DNA of 36,098 nucleotides from an uncultured Bacteroidota bacterium (GCA_903847905.1 CAINEZ010000045.1:1-36098), one strand, 5' to 3'; positions 25,506-35,014 are shown, numbered from the stretch's first letter. The notes: a model not told the origin generated them from the letters alone. Numbers and translations are program-made.

Positions 25506-26324
25506 ATGAAAAAGAGCAACAAAATCTGGCATTACTCAATAATAGTAATGGTATTTGTATTTATATTTATGCTTACCAATAGTTGTAAGAAAAAAGATAA
25601 AGATGAAGTTAAAGATACTGATACTGATACTGATACTATAACAACACCTTTCCAGATACCAAATGGTGCAATAATATTTAACCCTGATTTAACTTATGGA
25701 ACGGTTATAGATATTGACAGTAATGTATATAAAACCATAACTATTGGAACACAAACCTGGATGGCGGAAAACCTGAAAGTAACAAGATACCGGAATGGAG
25801 ATGCCATACCAAATGTAACAGATACCTCAGCATGGAATCATATTACAACAGGCGCTTATTGTGATTACAATAATACACAAAGTAATAGTACAATTTATGG
25901 ACGACTTTACAATTGGTATGCTGTAAACGACAGTCGTAAGATTGCCCCCGCCGGCTGGCATATTCCAAGTGATGGAGAATGGAATATTCTGGAAAAATAT
26001 CTTGACAATACTGTTGACACTACCGCCACAGGTTGCGTAGGAACTGATATAGGAAAAAAACTAAAAGAAGCAGGAACAACACATTGGAATAGCCCAAACA
26101 CTGGCGCTGATAATAGCAGTGGATTTACTGCCCTTCCAAGTGGTGGAGCTCATATGAGCGAAAGTCCATTTTTAAGCATTTGTTCCTACGGTTACTGGTG
26201 GACGGCTTCAGAGTCATATACTAATATCGCACTATACCGGTACTTATTCTACAATAGTTCGACCGTAGCTCGTTATAACAGCTACAAAATTTACGGCTTT
26301 AGTGTAAGGTGTTTGAAAGATTAA
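25506..26324 (+). CDS. FISUMP-domain lipoprotein
   Basis: 272 residues from the ATG at 25506. The frame is open upstream, but MKKSNKIWHYSIIVMVFVFI followed by the lipobox LTNSC (Cys about 27) fixes this start. After KKKDKDEVK comes an Asp-Thr tract (DTDTDTDT) encoded by four GATACT repeats. Residues about 65-272 follow the Fibrobacter succinogenes major paralogous (FISUMP) domain pattern: GTQTWMAENLKVTRYRNGD, YGRLYNWYAV, APAGWHIPSDGEW, GKKLKEAGTTHW, FTALPSGG, YWWTASES and GFSVRCLKD. These are surface lipoproteins of unknown function, abundant in Bacteroidota. No partner is encoded beside it. Confidence 0.85.
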   Translation: MKKSNKIWHYSIIVMVFVFIFMLTNSCKKKDKDEVKDTDTDTDTITTPFQIPNGAIIFNPDLTYGTVIDIDSNVYKTITIGTQTWMAENLKVTRYRNGDAIPNVTDTSAWNHITTGAYCDYNNTQSNSTIYGRLYNWYAVNDSRKIAPAGWHIPSDGEWNILEKYLDNTVDTTATGCVGTDIGKKLKEAGTTHWNSPNTGADNSSGFTALPSGGAHMSESPFLSICSYGYWWTASESYTNIALYRYLFYNSSTVARYNSYKIYGFSVRCLKD

Positions 26325-26403
26325 TATACGCCTCGAAAACGCAGCGATTGCGACGCACATCACAGATAGTATATGTCGATTTGCGTTGTGTTTACATTAT
26401 TTT

Positions 26404-27150
26404 TTATAATGTCTTGTTAAGTAATTTTCCTGAAATTACAAGCTTTTCAAGGTGTTTTGAAAATCTGCTTTTATCTACTTCGTTAAGATAAATGTTATTG
26501 TGCAGGTCGGTTCCCACAAATTCAATCATATTATTATCTATGAGTTGTTCTGCTATTTTTTGAACCTGTGATGAGTAATAACCCGATAATGAAGGAAGAT
26601 TGATCTGAAAAAAAACACCCCTGTCTTTTAATGAAGCATAGTGTTCCATATTATAATGCCAGTAAGAATACCTTTCAGGATGAGCCAGAATAGGATTATA
26701 TCCATCAATTTTAAGATTAAAAATAGTTTGTAAAAGCTCATTAGGAGGTGTGAAAGCAGGTAATTCCAACAGAATATATTTTTCCCCGAATGTGAGTAAT
26801 TCCCCGGAACGGTATTTTTTTATAAAGCTGTCATCAAACATGTATTCTGCTGCAACTTCAAGCTGAATGGGTATTTGAGCTTCTGATATAGCCAGCTTTA
26901 AATTATCAAATCCTTTAATAATAATTTCCGTGGTATTATTATAATAATCAGTAAAAATATGAGGAGTAGTGATTATTTTTTTATAGCCAAAATCATATAA
27001 TGACTTAATTAATTCGATAGATTCTTCAATTGTTTTAGAACCATCGTCAATTCCGGGGACAAGATGGGAATGCATATCTGTCCCTATCAGTGAAAGATCC
27101 ACGGGCTCCTTAAGTTTGTCGGATTTAAAAATGTTGCCAAGAAAGCTCAT
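26404..27150 (-). CDS. PHP-domain tyrosine-protein phosphatase (CpsB/YwqE type)
   Basis: 248 residues. The metal-binding PHP motifs are visible: DMHSHLVPGIDDGSKTIEES near residue 25, ITTPHIF near 62, LAHPERYSYW near 157 and VGTDLHN near 214. This family comprises Mn-dependent protein-tyrosine phosphatases that act on BY-kinases controlling capsule or exopolysaccharide synthesis. No polysaccharide genes are adjacent here, so its partner is encoded elsewhere. It converges with the FISUMP gene; the 79-nt gap shows no strong terminator. Its ATG is 85 nt from the end of the LolC/E-type permease gene, so co-transcription is possible. Confidence 0.85.
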   Translation of the reverse strand: MSFLGNIFKSDKLKEPVDLSLIGTDMHSHLVPGIDDGSKTIEESIELIKSLYDFGYKKIITTPHIFTDYYNNTTEIIIKGFDNLKLAISEAQIPIQLEVAAEYMFDDSFIKKYRSGELLTFGEKYILLELPAFTPPNELLQTIFNLKIDGYNPILAHPERYSYWHYNMEHYASLKDRGVFFQINLPSLSGYYSSQVQKIAEQLIDNNMIEFVGTDLHNNIYLNEVDKSRFSKHLEKLVISGKLLNKTL

Positions 27151-27235
27151 TGTGTTTATAATTTGTGTAAATCAATGGTAAAAAAAATCAAATACATATC
27201 ACGTAAATTTTAGTTTCAAAAGGAATAGATATTAT

Positions 27236-28468
27236 TTAAAATTTCTTCTCCAGTTCTATTGTCCTCTTTGAAATTTGCCTTACAGGATACCATGATGTAA
27301 CAATGCCAATCACAACATCAATAATAAAGACATAAACAAAATCCAGTAATTTCATGTGAACAGGATATGCCGTTATAACAAACGAACCATTTTCAGGCAT
27401 GTGAACAAAGCCATAATGCTGCTGAAGCCAACAGACAATTGCTCCAAGCGCCAGCCCTAAAAATGCGCCTGTAAAAGTAATCATCATTCCTTCGGCAAAG
27501 AAAATTTGGCGAATCAGTTTGCGGTCTGCGCCCATGCTCCAGAGAACTGCAATGTCTTTCTTTTTATCAAGAATAAGCATTGTAAGTGTTCCAACCACAT
27601 TGAAAGTCGCAATTAGCAATATAAACGAAAGGATAAGAATAATAGCCCATTTTTCGGATTTCATTATTTTATAAAGCAGTTCCTGCTGCTGAAACCTGTT
27701 CTTAACGGTAAATTTTTCACCGGCAATTTTTTCAATTTGTTCCTGAACCATTTCCCTGTCAGCATTAGAAGTAAGCCCGATTTCTTCTGAAGTAACCTCT
27801 TTATCATAATCAAGCAGTTTGCGGGCAAACCGGATTGGTATCAGCACATACTTAATATCAAAATCCTGCTGAACGGAAAATATACCGGATGGAAATAATA
27901 CTTCCGAATTAAAAGCTTCGAGAGGGTTTGCGAAACTTGTGGTTCCTCTGCGGGGAACGTAAATTTCAAGCGGATTAAGATAATCGTTCAAATTTAATCC
28001 AAGATTGTATGCTACTCCCTGTCCTACAACAGCGTAATTATTACTGTCTTTCTGAAGAATAAATTCACCCTGCGCCATCATTGTATCAAGACCACTCAGC
28101 TTCTGATAATCGGGGCTCACACCTTTTAGTGTTGCAATAAACTGTTTTTCCTGATATTTGAGCAGAGCATTTTCTTCAATCACATCTGTAAGATATACGA
28201 CACCCGGAATCTGCCTGATCTTTTCAACCGGAAGAGTATTTATATTAAAGGTTTTCCCTTCTTTTGGTGTGATTTGTATTTCAGGATTAAATGTGTTGAA
28301 CAAACCTACAACAACAGTTTCAAAGCCGTTAAATACCGACAGTACAATTATCAATGCCATAGTGCCAATCATAAACCCGATGATCGAAATTCCGGAAATA
28401 ATATTGATAATATTATGAGACTTCCCTGAAAAGAGGTATCGCCTGGCTATGTATAAGGAGGTGTTCAA
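27236..28468 (-). CDS. ABC transporter permease, LolC/LolE (FtsX) type
   Basis: 410 residues. The start is a TTG at 28468: an in-frame TAA lies just upstream (28472-28474), and NTSLYIARRYLFS matches where the family begins. The first membrane helix is ISIIGFMIGTMALIIVLSV (about 29-47). A large periplasmic domain (about 50-260) is followed by three helices: WAIILILSFILLIATFNVVG, MITFTGAFLGLALGAIVCW and LLDFVYVFIIDVVIGIVTSW. KKKDIAVLWSMGADRKLIRQIF is the coupling segment. The protein should form the membrane part of a lipoprotein-releasing exporter with an ATPase encoded elsewhere. It is downstream of rbfA and the methyltransferase. Confidence 0.85.
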   Translation of the reverse strand: MNTSLYIARRYLFSGKSHNIINIISGISIIGFMIGTMALIIVLSVFNGFETVVVGLFNTFNPEIQITPKEGKTFNINTLPVEKIRQIPGVVYLTDVIEENALLKYQEKQFIATLKGVSPDYQKLSGLDTMMAQGEFILQKDSNNYAVVGQGVAYNLGLNLNDYLNPLEIYVPRRGTTSFANPLEAFNSEVLFPSGIFSVQQDFDIKYVLIPIRFARKLLDYDKEVTSEEIGLTSNADREMVQEQIEKIAGEKFTVKNRFQQQELLYKIMKSEKWAIILILSFILLIATFNVVGTLTMLILDKKKDIAVLWSMGADRKLIRQIFFAEGMMITFTGAFLGLALGAIVCWLQQHYGFVHMPENGSFVITAYPVHMKLLDFVYVFIIDVVIGIVTSWYPVRQISKRTIELEKKF

Positions 28469-28659
28469 GGTTTAAAGTCTGTTTGTTGTTAGTAGTGTGT
28501 TGTAAAATGCCATTGTTGTCTATTGTTTCTTGTTTTTTTAAAGTTATACGGTATAGAGAATAAGAGTATATGGAATTTATTAAAATATTATTATTTCCAA
28601 TGTTTATGTTTTATTCTCCTATACCTTATACCTTTATACCTCAATACTTAATCACTTCA

Positions 28660-29469
28660 TCACTTCCATGCTTTTACAATTAATCCTGTTCCTGTTTTAT
28701 GTTTTCCGGTAAGATCAAAATAATTCAATAATAAACAAAATGGAAAAGTGACAAGGTAATAAAACGGAAGAAAAACGAAAAACAATTTTGATACACCAAG
28801 CAACAAAATTGGATATTTCATTGACAAACGCCATGAAATTTTACCCGGAATACCATAAACAAATCGCGTATCAACTTTTGAGAATCCGGCTTTTAATAGC
28901 TTTTCACCAATTTCCTTTATATTGTAACCATCCCTTACATGTTCGCCAATAAAAGATTCTCCGCCGTCATGACCATGCGCATCCGAACCTCCCTGATCCG
29001 AAGGTGTTGAAATAAGCAACATCGCTCCTTGTTTCAGAGATGAACAAAAATTTTCAAAAACTTTCACATCATCCTTAATATGCTCCATTACATCAACACA
29101 AAGAATAAGATCGAATTTTTCATTTTCACGGAAAGTAGTAAGGTCGCAGGTTTTAAAAAAAGTATTTGTCCTGCCGATATTTTTAAAAAATTTATTACAA
29201 TCTTCTATTTGTTCTTCCTTTACATCTACTCCGGTAATATTTGCTTTGGGTTTTAGTGCTGATAAAAAATAAGAATATTGCCCGAAGCCAGAGCCCGCAT
29301 CAAGTATCTCCGATTCGTTTATTCGCGTCCTCGTCCATTTTTTTACATCTTTTTTAATGTGCCAGGTGCGTAAAAGTAAAATGTCGAGTAATTTATAAAA
29401 TACTATTCTTAAAAAAGGTGATTTATTGAAAACCTTGCCCAGGCTGCTTTTTATAGGATCGTATTGCAT
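28660..29469 (-). CDS. SAM-dependent methyltransferase (class I)
   Basis: 269 residues. The SAM-binding motif I is EILDAGSGFGQYSYFLSALK (about 54-73), followed by the acidic GVDVKEEQIE and the motif LILCVDVMEHIKDD (about 120). The C-terminal third has a strongly hydrophobic stretch (PILLLGVSKLFFVFLPFYYL, then VTFPFCLLLNYF), which suggests membrane association and a lipid-like or quinone-like substrate. The substrate cannot be named. It lies 191 nt upstream of the LolC/E-type gene and 229 nt downstream of rbfA, on the same strand. Confidence 0.8.
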   Translation of the reverse strand: MQYDPIKSSLGKVFNKSPFLRIVFYKLLDILLLRTWHIKKDVKKWTRTRINESEILDAGSGFGQYSYFLSALKPKANITGVDVKEEQIEDCNKFFKNIGRTNTFFKTCDLTTFRENEKFDLILCVDVMEHIKDDVKVFENFCSSLKQGAMLLISTPSDQGGSDAHGHDGGESFIGEHVRDGYNIKEIGEKLLKAGFSKVDTRFVYGIPGKISWRLSMKYPILLLGVSKLFFVFLPFYYLVTFPFCLLLNYFDLTGKHKTGTGLIVKAWK

Positions 29470-29554
29470 TTTTCAAATCAAATTTAATTTATTTTTTTGA
29501 ATCATTAATCTGGTATAGTAATATATCCTGCATGTGCGGGATTATAATTTTATT

Positions 29555-29680
29555 TTGTGAATCTTTGTGTAAAAACTTTGTGTTCTTAGTGGTAAAAAAA
29601 GAATAACCCCGTCTGCCGACAAGGCAGGCACAAAGCTCGCAAAGAATCCGCTATCGGGATCGCAAAGTGCACAAAGAACT
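29555..29680. repeat. CAAAG-rich dispersed repeat interrupted by a GC palindrome
   Basis: On the minus strand this stretch repeats ACAAAG-like phrases on both sides of a GC palindrome, GTCTGCCGACAAGGCAGGCA on the plus strand (29611-29630). It resembles the CGCAAAG stretch at 16058-16099. It lies between rbfA and the methyltransferase gene, and I see no coding sequence. Confidence 0.5.
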
Positions 29681-29698
29681 ATACCTGGTTAACAATAT

Positions 29699-30043
29699 CT
29701 ATTTTTTAAGCAAATTTTCAATATTTTCAATATAATCAAGAGAATCATCAATAAAAAATTCTAGTTCAGGTATTGCTCTTAGCTGATGTTTTACCCTGTT
29801 GCCCAAATTCCATCGTATTTCTTTTGTATGCAGGTTAATGTTTTTCAGCACATCTTCTTTTACAGTCTGGCCTGTAGCAAAGATACTAAGGTAAACTTTT
29901 GCAGTAGTCAAATCAGGAGCTACTCTGACTTTGGTTACTGTTACCATTGCGTTTACGTAGTATCGGCGTCCTTCAATCTGAAAGATTTCGCTGATGTCTT
30001 TCTGTAAAAGACGTGCTATTTTATTTTGTCTTGTCGAATCCAT
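29699..30043 (-). CDS. rbfA: 30S ribosome-binding factor RbfA
   Basis: 114 residues from the ATG at 30043; a TTG three codons upstream is less likely. MDSTRQNKIARLLQKDISEI, VTVTKVRVAPDLTTAKVYLSIF and RWNLGNRVKHQLRAIPELEFFIDDSLDYIENIENLL match the single KH-like domain of RbfA, including the PEL.F..D motif. It binds the 30S subunit late in assembly and helps 16S rRNA 5' end maturation. A -7 box at 30050-30057 would give a very short leader. Confidence 0.95.
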   Translation of the reverse strand: MDSTRQNKIARLLQKDISEIFQIEGRRYYVNAMVTVTKVRVAPDLTTAKVYLSIFATGQTVKEDVLKNINLHTKEIRWNLGNRVKHQLRAIPELEFFIDDSLDYIENIENLLKK

Positions 30044-30049
30044 AATGAG

Positions 30050-30057
30050 CAAAAGTA
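30050..30057 (-). promoter_or_regulatory. Putative -7 box for rbfA
   Basis: TACTTTTG on the minus strand fits TAnnTTTG and ends 6 nt before the ATG at 30043, so the transcript would be nearly leaderless. No clear -33 box is seen. Confidence 0.35.
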
Positions 30058-30169
30058 AATATTATTTTTTCAATATGTTTTCTCTTCATCATAAATGATT
30101 ATTAATTTCGTTTTTACGGCTTAACAGAATTTAGCAGAAAGTTTTTTACAAAATTTTCTTAATTCAGTA

Positions 30170-30177
30170 TATCTTTG
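30170..30177 (+). promoter_or_regulatory. Putative -7 box for the ABC exporter operon
   Basis: TATCTTTG matches TAnnTTTG exactly and ends 5 nt before the ATG at 30183. A T-run at 30142-30147 could act as a -33 element with a spacer of about 22 nt. The start site would fall at or next to the ATG, so the leader is very short. Confidence 0.5.
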
Positions 30178-30182
30178 CATTT

Positions 30183-32003
30183 ATGAAAAACATAATGCGC
30201 ATTTTCAAATATGTTATCCCTTACTGGGGACTTGCTTTACTGAATATTATTTTCAATATCTTTTCGGTTTTATTTTCTTTGGTTTCCCTTGCCATGGTAG
30301 TTCCATTTCTTGGATTGCTTTTTGGCACCCAAAAACTTGTTATTATAAAACCTGCTTTTGAATTATCTGTAAATTCTGTTAGCGGTAACTTTAATTATTT
30401 TATAAGTAAGATTATTTTAGATTACGGAAAAGTTGATGCGCTCATATTTATCTGTATTCTTGTTGTGATATTATTTTTTCTCAAGAATTTTTTTCGTTAC
30501 ATGGCTATGTTTTATCTTGCCCCGGTAAGAAATGGCGTGGTAAAGGACATACGAAATGACTTATATGAAAAAATTCTCATATTACCTCTTTCTTACTATT
30601 CTGAACAAAAGAAAGGCGATATTATTGCCCGTATGACCACAGACGTTCAGGAAGTGGAATGGTCAATAATGAGTTCGCTTGAAATGATTTTCAGAGATCC
30701 ATTGAACATTGTTATCTTCCTTATTACACTAATGATAATGAGTTCCCAGCTTACACTTTTTGTACTTATTTTATTACCATTTACAGCTTTTCTTATAGGC
30801 AGAATAGGCAAAAGCCTGAAGAGAAGTTCGGACAAAGTACAGAAAAAAATGGGAGTCATTTTATCTGTTATTGAAGAAACTCTTTCGGGACTTAGAATAA
30901 TTAAAGCTTTTAATGCTATTGATTATTCTCAAAATAAATTCCAAAAAATTAACACCAACTATACTAAAGTGATGATAAGGGTTTACAGGAAACGCGACCT
31001 TGCAAATCCATTAAGTGAGTTTATCGGGGCATTGGTTCTGGTGGTTATAATGTGGTTTGGCGGCAAATTAGTTCTTGGTAATAATGCCAATATTTCTCCT
31101 GAAGTATTTATTGCTTATGTGGTTATTTTTTCGCAGTTGATAGTCCCTGTGAAATCGTTTGTTACCGCTTATTATAATATTCAGAAAGGCGCTGCCAGCG
31201 CTGAACGCATAAAACAAGTATTAGATGCCGAAGAAGTTATTGAGGAAAAACCTGATGCTATTGCAATAAAAGAATTTCAAAAAGATATAGTTTATAATAA
31301 TGTAAGTTTCACTTACGAAAAAGAAGAAGTACTTTCTAATGTTCTTTTAACTATTGAAAAAGGTAAAACCATAGCCCTTGTAGGCCCTTCAGGTGGAGGC
31401 AAATCTACCATGGTGGATCTTCTTCCACGCTTTTATGATTGCACCAAAGGCGAAATAATAATTGACGGAACACCGATAAAAGATTATAAGATATCTGATC
31501 TGCGAGGATTGATGGGCATTGTAACACAAGAATCTATTTTATTCAATGATACCGTTTTTAATAATATTGCCTTTGGTCTTTATAATGTTGAAGAAGAAAA
31601 AGTGGTAGAAGCCGCCAGAATCGCCAATGCTCATGAGTTTATTACCGAACTGGAAAATGGTTATCATACATTTATCGGTGACCGCGGCTGTAAACTTTCG
31701 GGTGGTCAGCGACAACGGTTAAGTATTGCACGCGCTATTCTGAAAAACCCGCCAATTCTTATTCTTGACGAAGCCACTTCATCGCTTGACACAGAATCGG
31801 AACGACTTGTTCAGGACGCTCTTGAAAAACTGATGATGAACAGAACATCCATTGTTATTGCTCATCGGCTCTCTACAATTCAACATGCTGACGAGATTAT
31901 TGTTCTGCAAAAAGGTGAGATTGTTGAACGAGGTAAACATGCAGAACTGCTTGAAAAAAACGGCATTTATAAAAAATTATGCGAACTTCAGTCATTCGAT
32001 TAA
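30183..32003 (+). CDS. MsbA-like ABC exporter (fused membrane and ATPase domains)
   Basis: 606 residues. Six membrane helices occupy about 1-330 (YWGLALLNIIFNIFSVLFSL; ALIFICILVVILFFLKNFF; IVIFLITLMIM). The ATPase domain has Walker A GPSGGGKST (about 401), the Q-loop IVTQESILFND, signature LSGGQRQRLSIARA (about 505), Walker B ILILDEATSSLD (about 524) and the H-loop IAHRLSTI. The order fits half-size exporters such as MsbA, which flips lipid A-core, but drug or peptide export cannot be excluded from sequence alone. It is followed after 2 nt by a sensor kinase gene, so it is the first gene of a likely three-gene operon with a two-component system. Confidence 0.9.
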   Translation: MKNIMRIFKYVIPYWGLALLNIIFNIFSVLFSLVSLAMVVPFLGLLFGTQKLVIIKPAFELSVNSVSGNFNYFISKIILDYGKVDALIFICILVVILFFLKNFFRYMAMFYLAPVRNGVVKDIRNDLYEKILILPLSYYSEQKKGDIIARMTTDVQEVEWSIMSSLEMIFRDPLNIVIFLITLMIMSSQLTLFVLILLPFTAFLIGRIGKSLKRSSDKVQKKMGVILSVIEETLSGLRIIKAFNAIDYSQNKFQKINTNYTKVMIRVYRKRDLANPLSEFIGALVLVVIMWFGGKLVLGNNANISPEVFIAYVVIFSQLIVPVKSFVTAYYNIQKGAASAERIKQVLDAEEVIEEKPDAIAIKEFQKDIVYNNVSFTYEKEEVLSNVLLTIEKGKTIALVGPSGGGKSTMVDLLPRFYDCTKGEIIIDGTPIKDYKISDLRGLMGIVTQESILFNDTVFNNIAFGLYNVEEEKVVEAARIANAHEFITELENGYHTFIGDRGCKLSGGQRQRLSIARAILKNPPILILDEATSSLDTESERLVQDALEKLMMNRTSIVIAHRLSTIQHADEIIVLQKGEIVERGKHAELLEKNGIYKKLCELQSFD

Positions 32004-32005
32004 AT

Positions 32006-35000
32006 ATGTGTTGTAACCGCTTCCTTTTTTCAACTTTCCGACATTCTCAATTATTGAAAATTAATTTATTACTATTTTTCTTTCTTATTTTTTCTGCCTC
32101 AATTTTCTCCCAGCAAGTTTATTACAAAAATTACACGACTATTGATGGACTTCCCAGCAATGAGGTTTACCAGGTAATGCAGGATTCCAAAGGGTATATG
32201 TGGTTTGCTACAAACTTTGGCGTAAGTCGATTTGACGGATATACATTTACAAATTTTGATTCTCAAAAAGGATTACCCGATAACACAATTTTTGAAATTT
32301 ACGAAGATTATAAAGGACGTGTATGGTTTATTTCAAGTTCGGCGAAACTCTCATATTATTATAACGACAGTATTCACCTATACTGGAATAATACAGTTTT
32401 TCTTAATACAATAAAAAAAGTTCTTAATATTTTAAACAAAACATTTAGTGTTGACAAACAGGACAATGTTTATCTTGGTATTTATAATCTTGGTATTTAT
32501 AAAATCAGCAAAGACGGGAAAGTAACAAAAAAATATCCTTACGATTCCCGCTTACATAATATGACACTACATATTGAAAAGAATAATGCTTATTATGATG
32601 CTAAACCTTTTCATAATGAACTAAAAGAACAAGTGTCTATTGTTAAAGGGAATAGTGTCTTTAAATTGGAATTAGAATCAGTTTCAAATAGCTCGTCAGT
32701 ACGACTTGGAATGATCGGGAAAAACGGAGAAATTTATTATTCCCAGAATAATACTTTGTATTGTATTTACGACTCAATATATCACATAGTGTATCGGTTT
32801 AAAAATGATAAAATCATTTCGCTTTATATTGACCCTGACAACAACTTATGGGTAGGTACTTATTTCGGAGGATTTAGCTGTTTTAAGGAAGGAGATATTT
32901 CCAAAGAGCCCGAACTCCATTTTTTTAATGGCAGAGCCGGATCGGGTTTAACGCGTGATAAAGAAGGTGGGTATTGGTTTTCTACAATAGGAGATGGCGT
33001 TTATTATATGCCATCTATTAATTATAAAACTTATACTTCAGCAGATGGTTTGGCTGAAAATACTTTGAATATGCTGGAATCCGATGGTAAAGCGATAATT
33101 GGCGCTAAATTTTTAAGTCCATATATCAACAATTTCTCTAATGAAAAAATAAAAAAAACAAAACTTGTTAACGCCACTGATATATCTATTACCGCAATAT
33201 ATTATGATAAAACCGAAAACACCCTTTGGCTTGGTACAAGAGACGGTGTTTACTGGTACAAAGACGGCAGGGTTAAAAAATTAGACTCATATATCGGCAT
33301 ATCTGATTCGACTATTCATAATTTTAGTGGTTATTCTGCTTATGAAATTGCTAAAGGTAATGATGGAAATATCTGGTTAGGTACAAATGGGGGTATATTT
33401 AAAATATGCCAAAACCAAATATATCGGTATGATACAAAAAGTTATTTTTTTCGCGTATTTTGCATGCAAGAGGATAAAGAGAATAGTTTTTGGATTGGAA
33501 GTAGCGACGGGCTTTATAAGTTTATTAATGGAAAGTATATTTATTATGGAAATAAAAATCCTTTACTGAAAAACAGGATTACTTTTATCAGGAAATGCGC
33601 TTATGATAACAACTTCTGGCTTGCAACCAAAGGATCTGGTATTTTGATAATGAAAGGCGACTCTGTAAAACAATTACTCCAGAAAGACGGTTTGTTAAGC
33701 AATCACATAAAACATTTATTTATTGATAATAATATTATTTGGGCATCAAGTAGTAACGGACTTAATAAAATTACAATATCAAAAAAAAACAAGCAATCAT
33801 ATACTATAGAAGGATTCACTCAGGCTGATGGATTATACTCCAATGAAGTGAATAGTGTTTATGTATTGAATGGTATTGTTTATGTAGCAACAAACGAAGG
33901 GCTATGTGTTTTTAATAGTAAAAAAGTTACAACAAATAAAACACCACCAATTGTATTCATTACAAGCCTGAAAATTAAGGACAGAGATACTACCATACAA
34001 GATAACTATACTTTGCCATTCAACAAGAATTTTATTGAGATTGGATTTGTTGGTTTAACATACAGAACAGCCGGCAATGTAATGTATAAATATAAATTAT
34101 CGGGCGTAAATGACGGATGGGTATTTACAAAAAACGTAAAGATATTATATTCTTTACTACCCGATGGTGAATATAAATTTGAAGTATATGCAATAAATAA
34201 AGATGGAGTATGTAGTAAAGTTCCCGCAGTAATTACATTTATAATAAATCCTCCTTTCTGGAAAACATGGTGGTTTGTAAGTATCTGCATAATGTTTATT
34301 CTTGCATTAGCGCGATTATTTTTTTACTTTAGAATAAAAGCTATAAAAAAAAGAAATACTTTGCGTTTAAAACTGAATAAATACATGCAGCAAGCACTGG
34401 GACAACAAATGAATCCGCATTTTATTTTTAACTCCCTTAACTCTATCCAATATTATATTTTAAAAAATGACAGGACATCATCGAATAAATATCTTTCAAA
34501 GTTTGCTAGTCTTATGCGGATTATCCTCGACAATTCACAGCATCAGCTAATACCATTAAAAGACGAACTAAATGCATTGAATTTGTATATTGAACTTGAA
34601 GCGATGAGGTTTAAGGAAAAATTTGAATATACCATTACTGTTGATGAAAAGTTAGATACCGATTTATATAAAATACCACCTTTGCTAATTCAGCCTTATG
34701 TTGAGAATGCCATATGGCATGGGCTTATGCATAAGGAAGAAAACGGAATTTTATCGGTCGACTTACGCTTAAAAGAAAACATTATAGTGTGCACCATTAC
34801 AGATAATGGAATAGGAAGAGAAAAAGCAGCAGAAATTAAAAGTAAAAAAACCCAAACACATGAATCGCGCGGAACCAAGATAACAGGCGATAGGCTAAAA
34901 CTGATAAACACTTTAAATAATATACAAATGCTAATAAATTATATTGATTTAAAGGATGATTCAGGTAATGCCGCGGGCACTAAGGTGGAAATTACAATTC

Positions 35001-35014
35001 CGCTGATAAAATAA
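32006..35014 (+). CDS. Propeller/Y_Y_Y sensor histidine kinase (LytS-type kinase domain)
   Basis: 1002 residues from the ATG at 32006, 2 nt after the exporter stop; another ATG at 31979, inside the exporter gene, is possible. LLKINLLLFFFLIFSASIFSQQ is a signal-like segment. At least eight propeller blades follow (GYMWFATNFGVSRFDG, NLWVGTYFGGFSCF, TLWLGTRDGVYWY, NIWLGTNGGIFKI, SFWIGSSDGLYKF), then a Y_Y_Y domain (YKYKLSGVNDGWVFT ... LPDGEYKFEVYAINKDG) and a membrane helix (WWFVSICIMFILALARLFFY). The cytoplasmic kinase has NPHFIFNSLNSIQ (His about 805), YVENAIWHG and TDNGIGREKA. There is no AraC output domain, unlike the hybrid one-component relatives. It should sense a periplasmic ligand and phosphorylate the LytTR regulator downstream. 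Confidence 0.92.
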   Translation: MCCNRFLFSTFRHSQLLKINLLLFFFLIFSASIFSQQVYYKNYTTIDGLPSNEVYQVMQDSKGYMWFATNFGVSRFDGYTFTNFDSQKGLPDNTIFEIYEDYKGRVWFISSSAKLSYYYNDSIHLYWNNTVFLNTIKKVLNILNKTFSVDKQDNVYLGIYNLGIYKISKDGKVTKKYPYDSRLHNMTLHIEKNNAYYDAKPFHNELKEQVSIVKGNSVFKLELESVSNSSSVRLGMIGKNGEIYYSQNNTLYCIYDSIYHIVYRFKNDKIISLYIDPDNNLWVGTYFGGFSCFKEGDISKEPELHFFNGRAGSGLTRDKEGGYWFSTIGDGVYYMPSINYKTYTSADGLAENTLNMLESDGKAIIGAKFLSPYINNFSNEKIKKTKLVNATDISITAIYYDKTENTLWLGTRDGVYWYKDGRVKKLDSYIGISDSTIHNFSGYSAYEIAKGNDGNIWLGTNGGIFKICQNQIYRYDTKSYFFRVFCMQEDKENSFWIGSSDGLYKFINGKYIYYGNKNPLLKNRITFIRKCAYDNNFWLATKGSGILIMKGDSVKQLLQKDGLLSNHIKHLFIDNNIIWASSSNGLNKITISKKNKQSYTIEGFTQADGLYSNEVNSVYVLNGIVYVATNEGLCVFNSKKVTTNKTPPIVFITSLKIKDRDTTIQDNYTLPFNKNFIEIGFVGLTYRTAGNVMYKYKLSGVNDGWVFTKNVKILYSLLPDGEYKFEVYAINKDGVCSKVPAVITFIINPPFWKTWWFVSICIMFILALARLFFYFRIKAIKKRNTLRLKLNKYMQQALGQQMNPHFIFNSLNSIQYYILKNDRTSSNKYLSKFASLMRIILDNSQHQLIPLKDELNALNLYIELEAMRFKEKFEYTITVDEKLDTDLYKIPPLLIQPYVENAIWHGLMHKEENGILSVDLRLKENIIVCTITDNGIGREKAAEIKSKKTQTHESRGTKITGDRLKLINTLNNIQMLINYIDLKDDSGNAAGTKVEITIPLIK

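Noticed and set aside
31979-32005. Sensor kinase start inside the exporter gene
   Set aside because: Possible, but the ATG at 32006 follows the exporter stop by 2 nt and still leaves the signal-like segment intact; kept as an alternative only.
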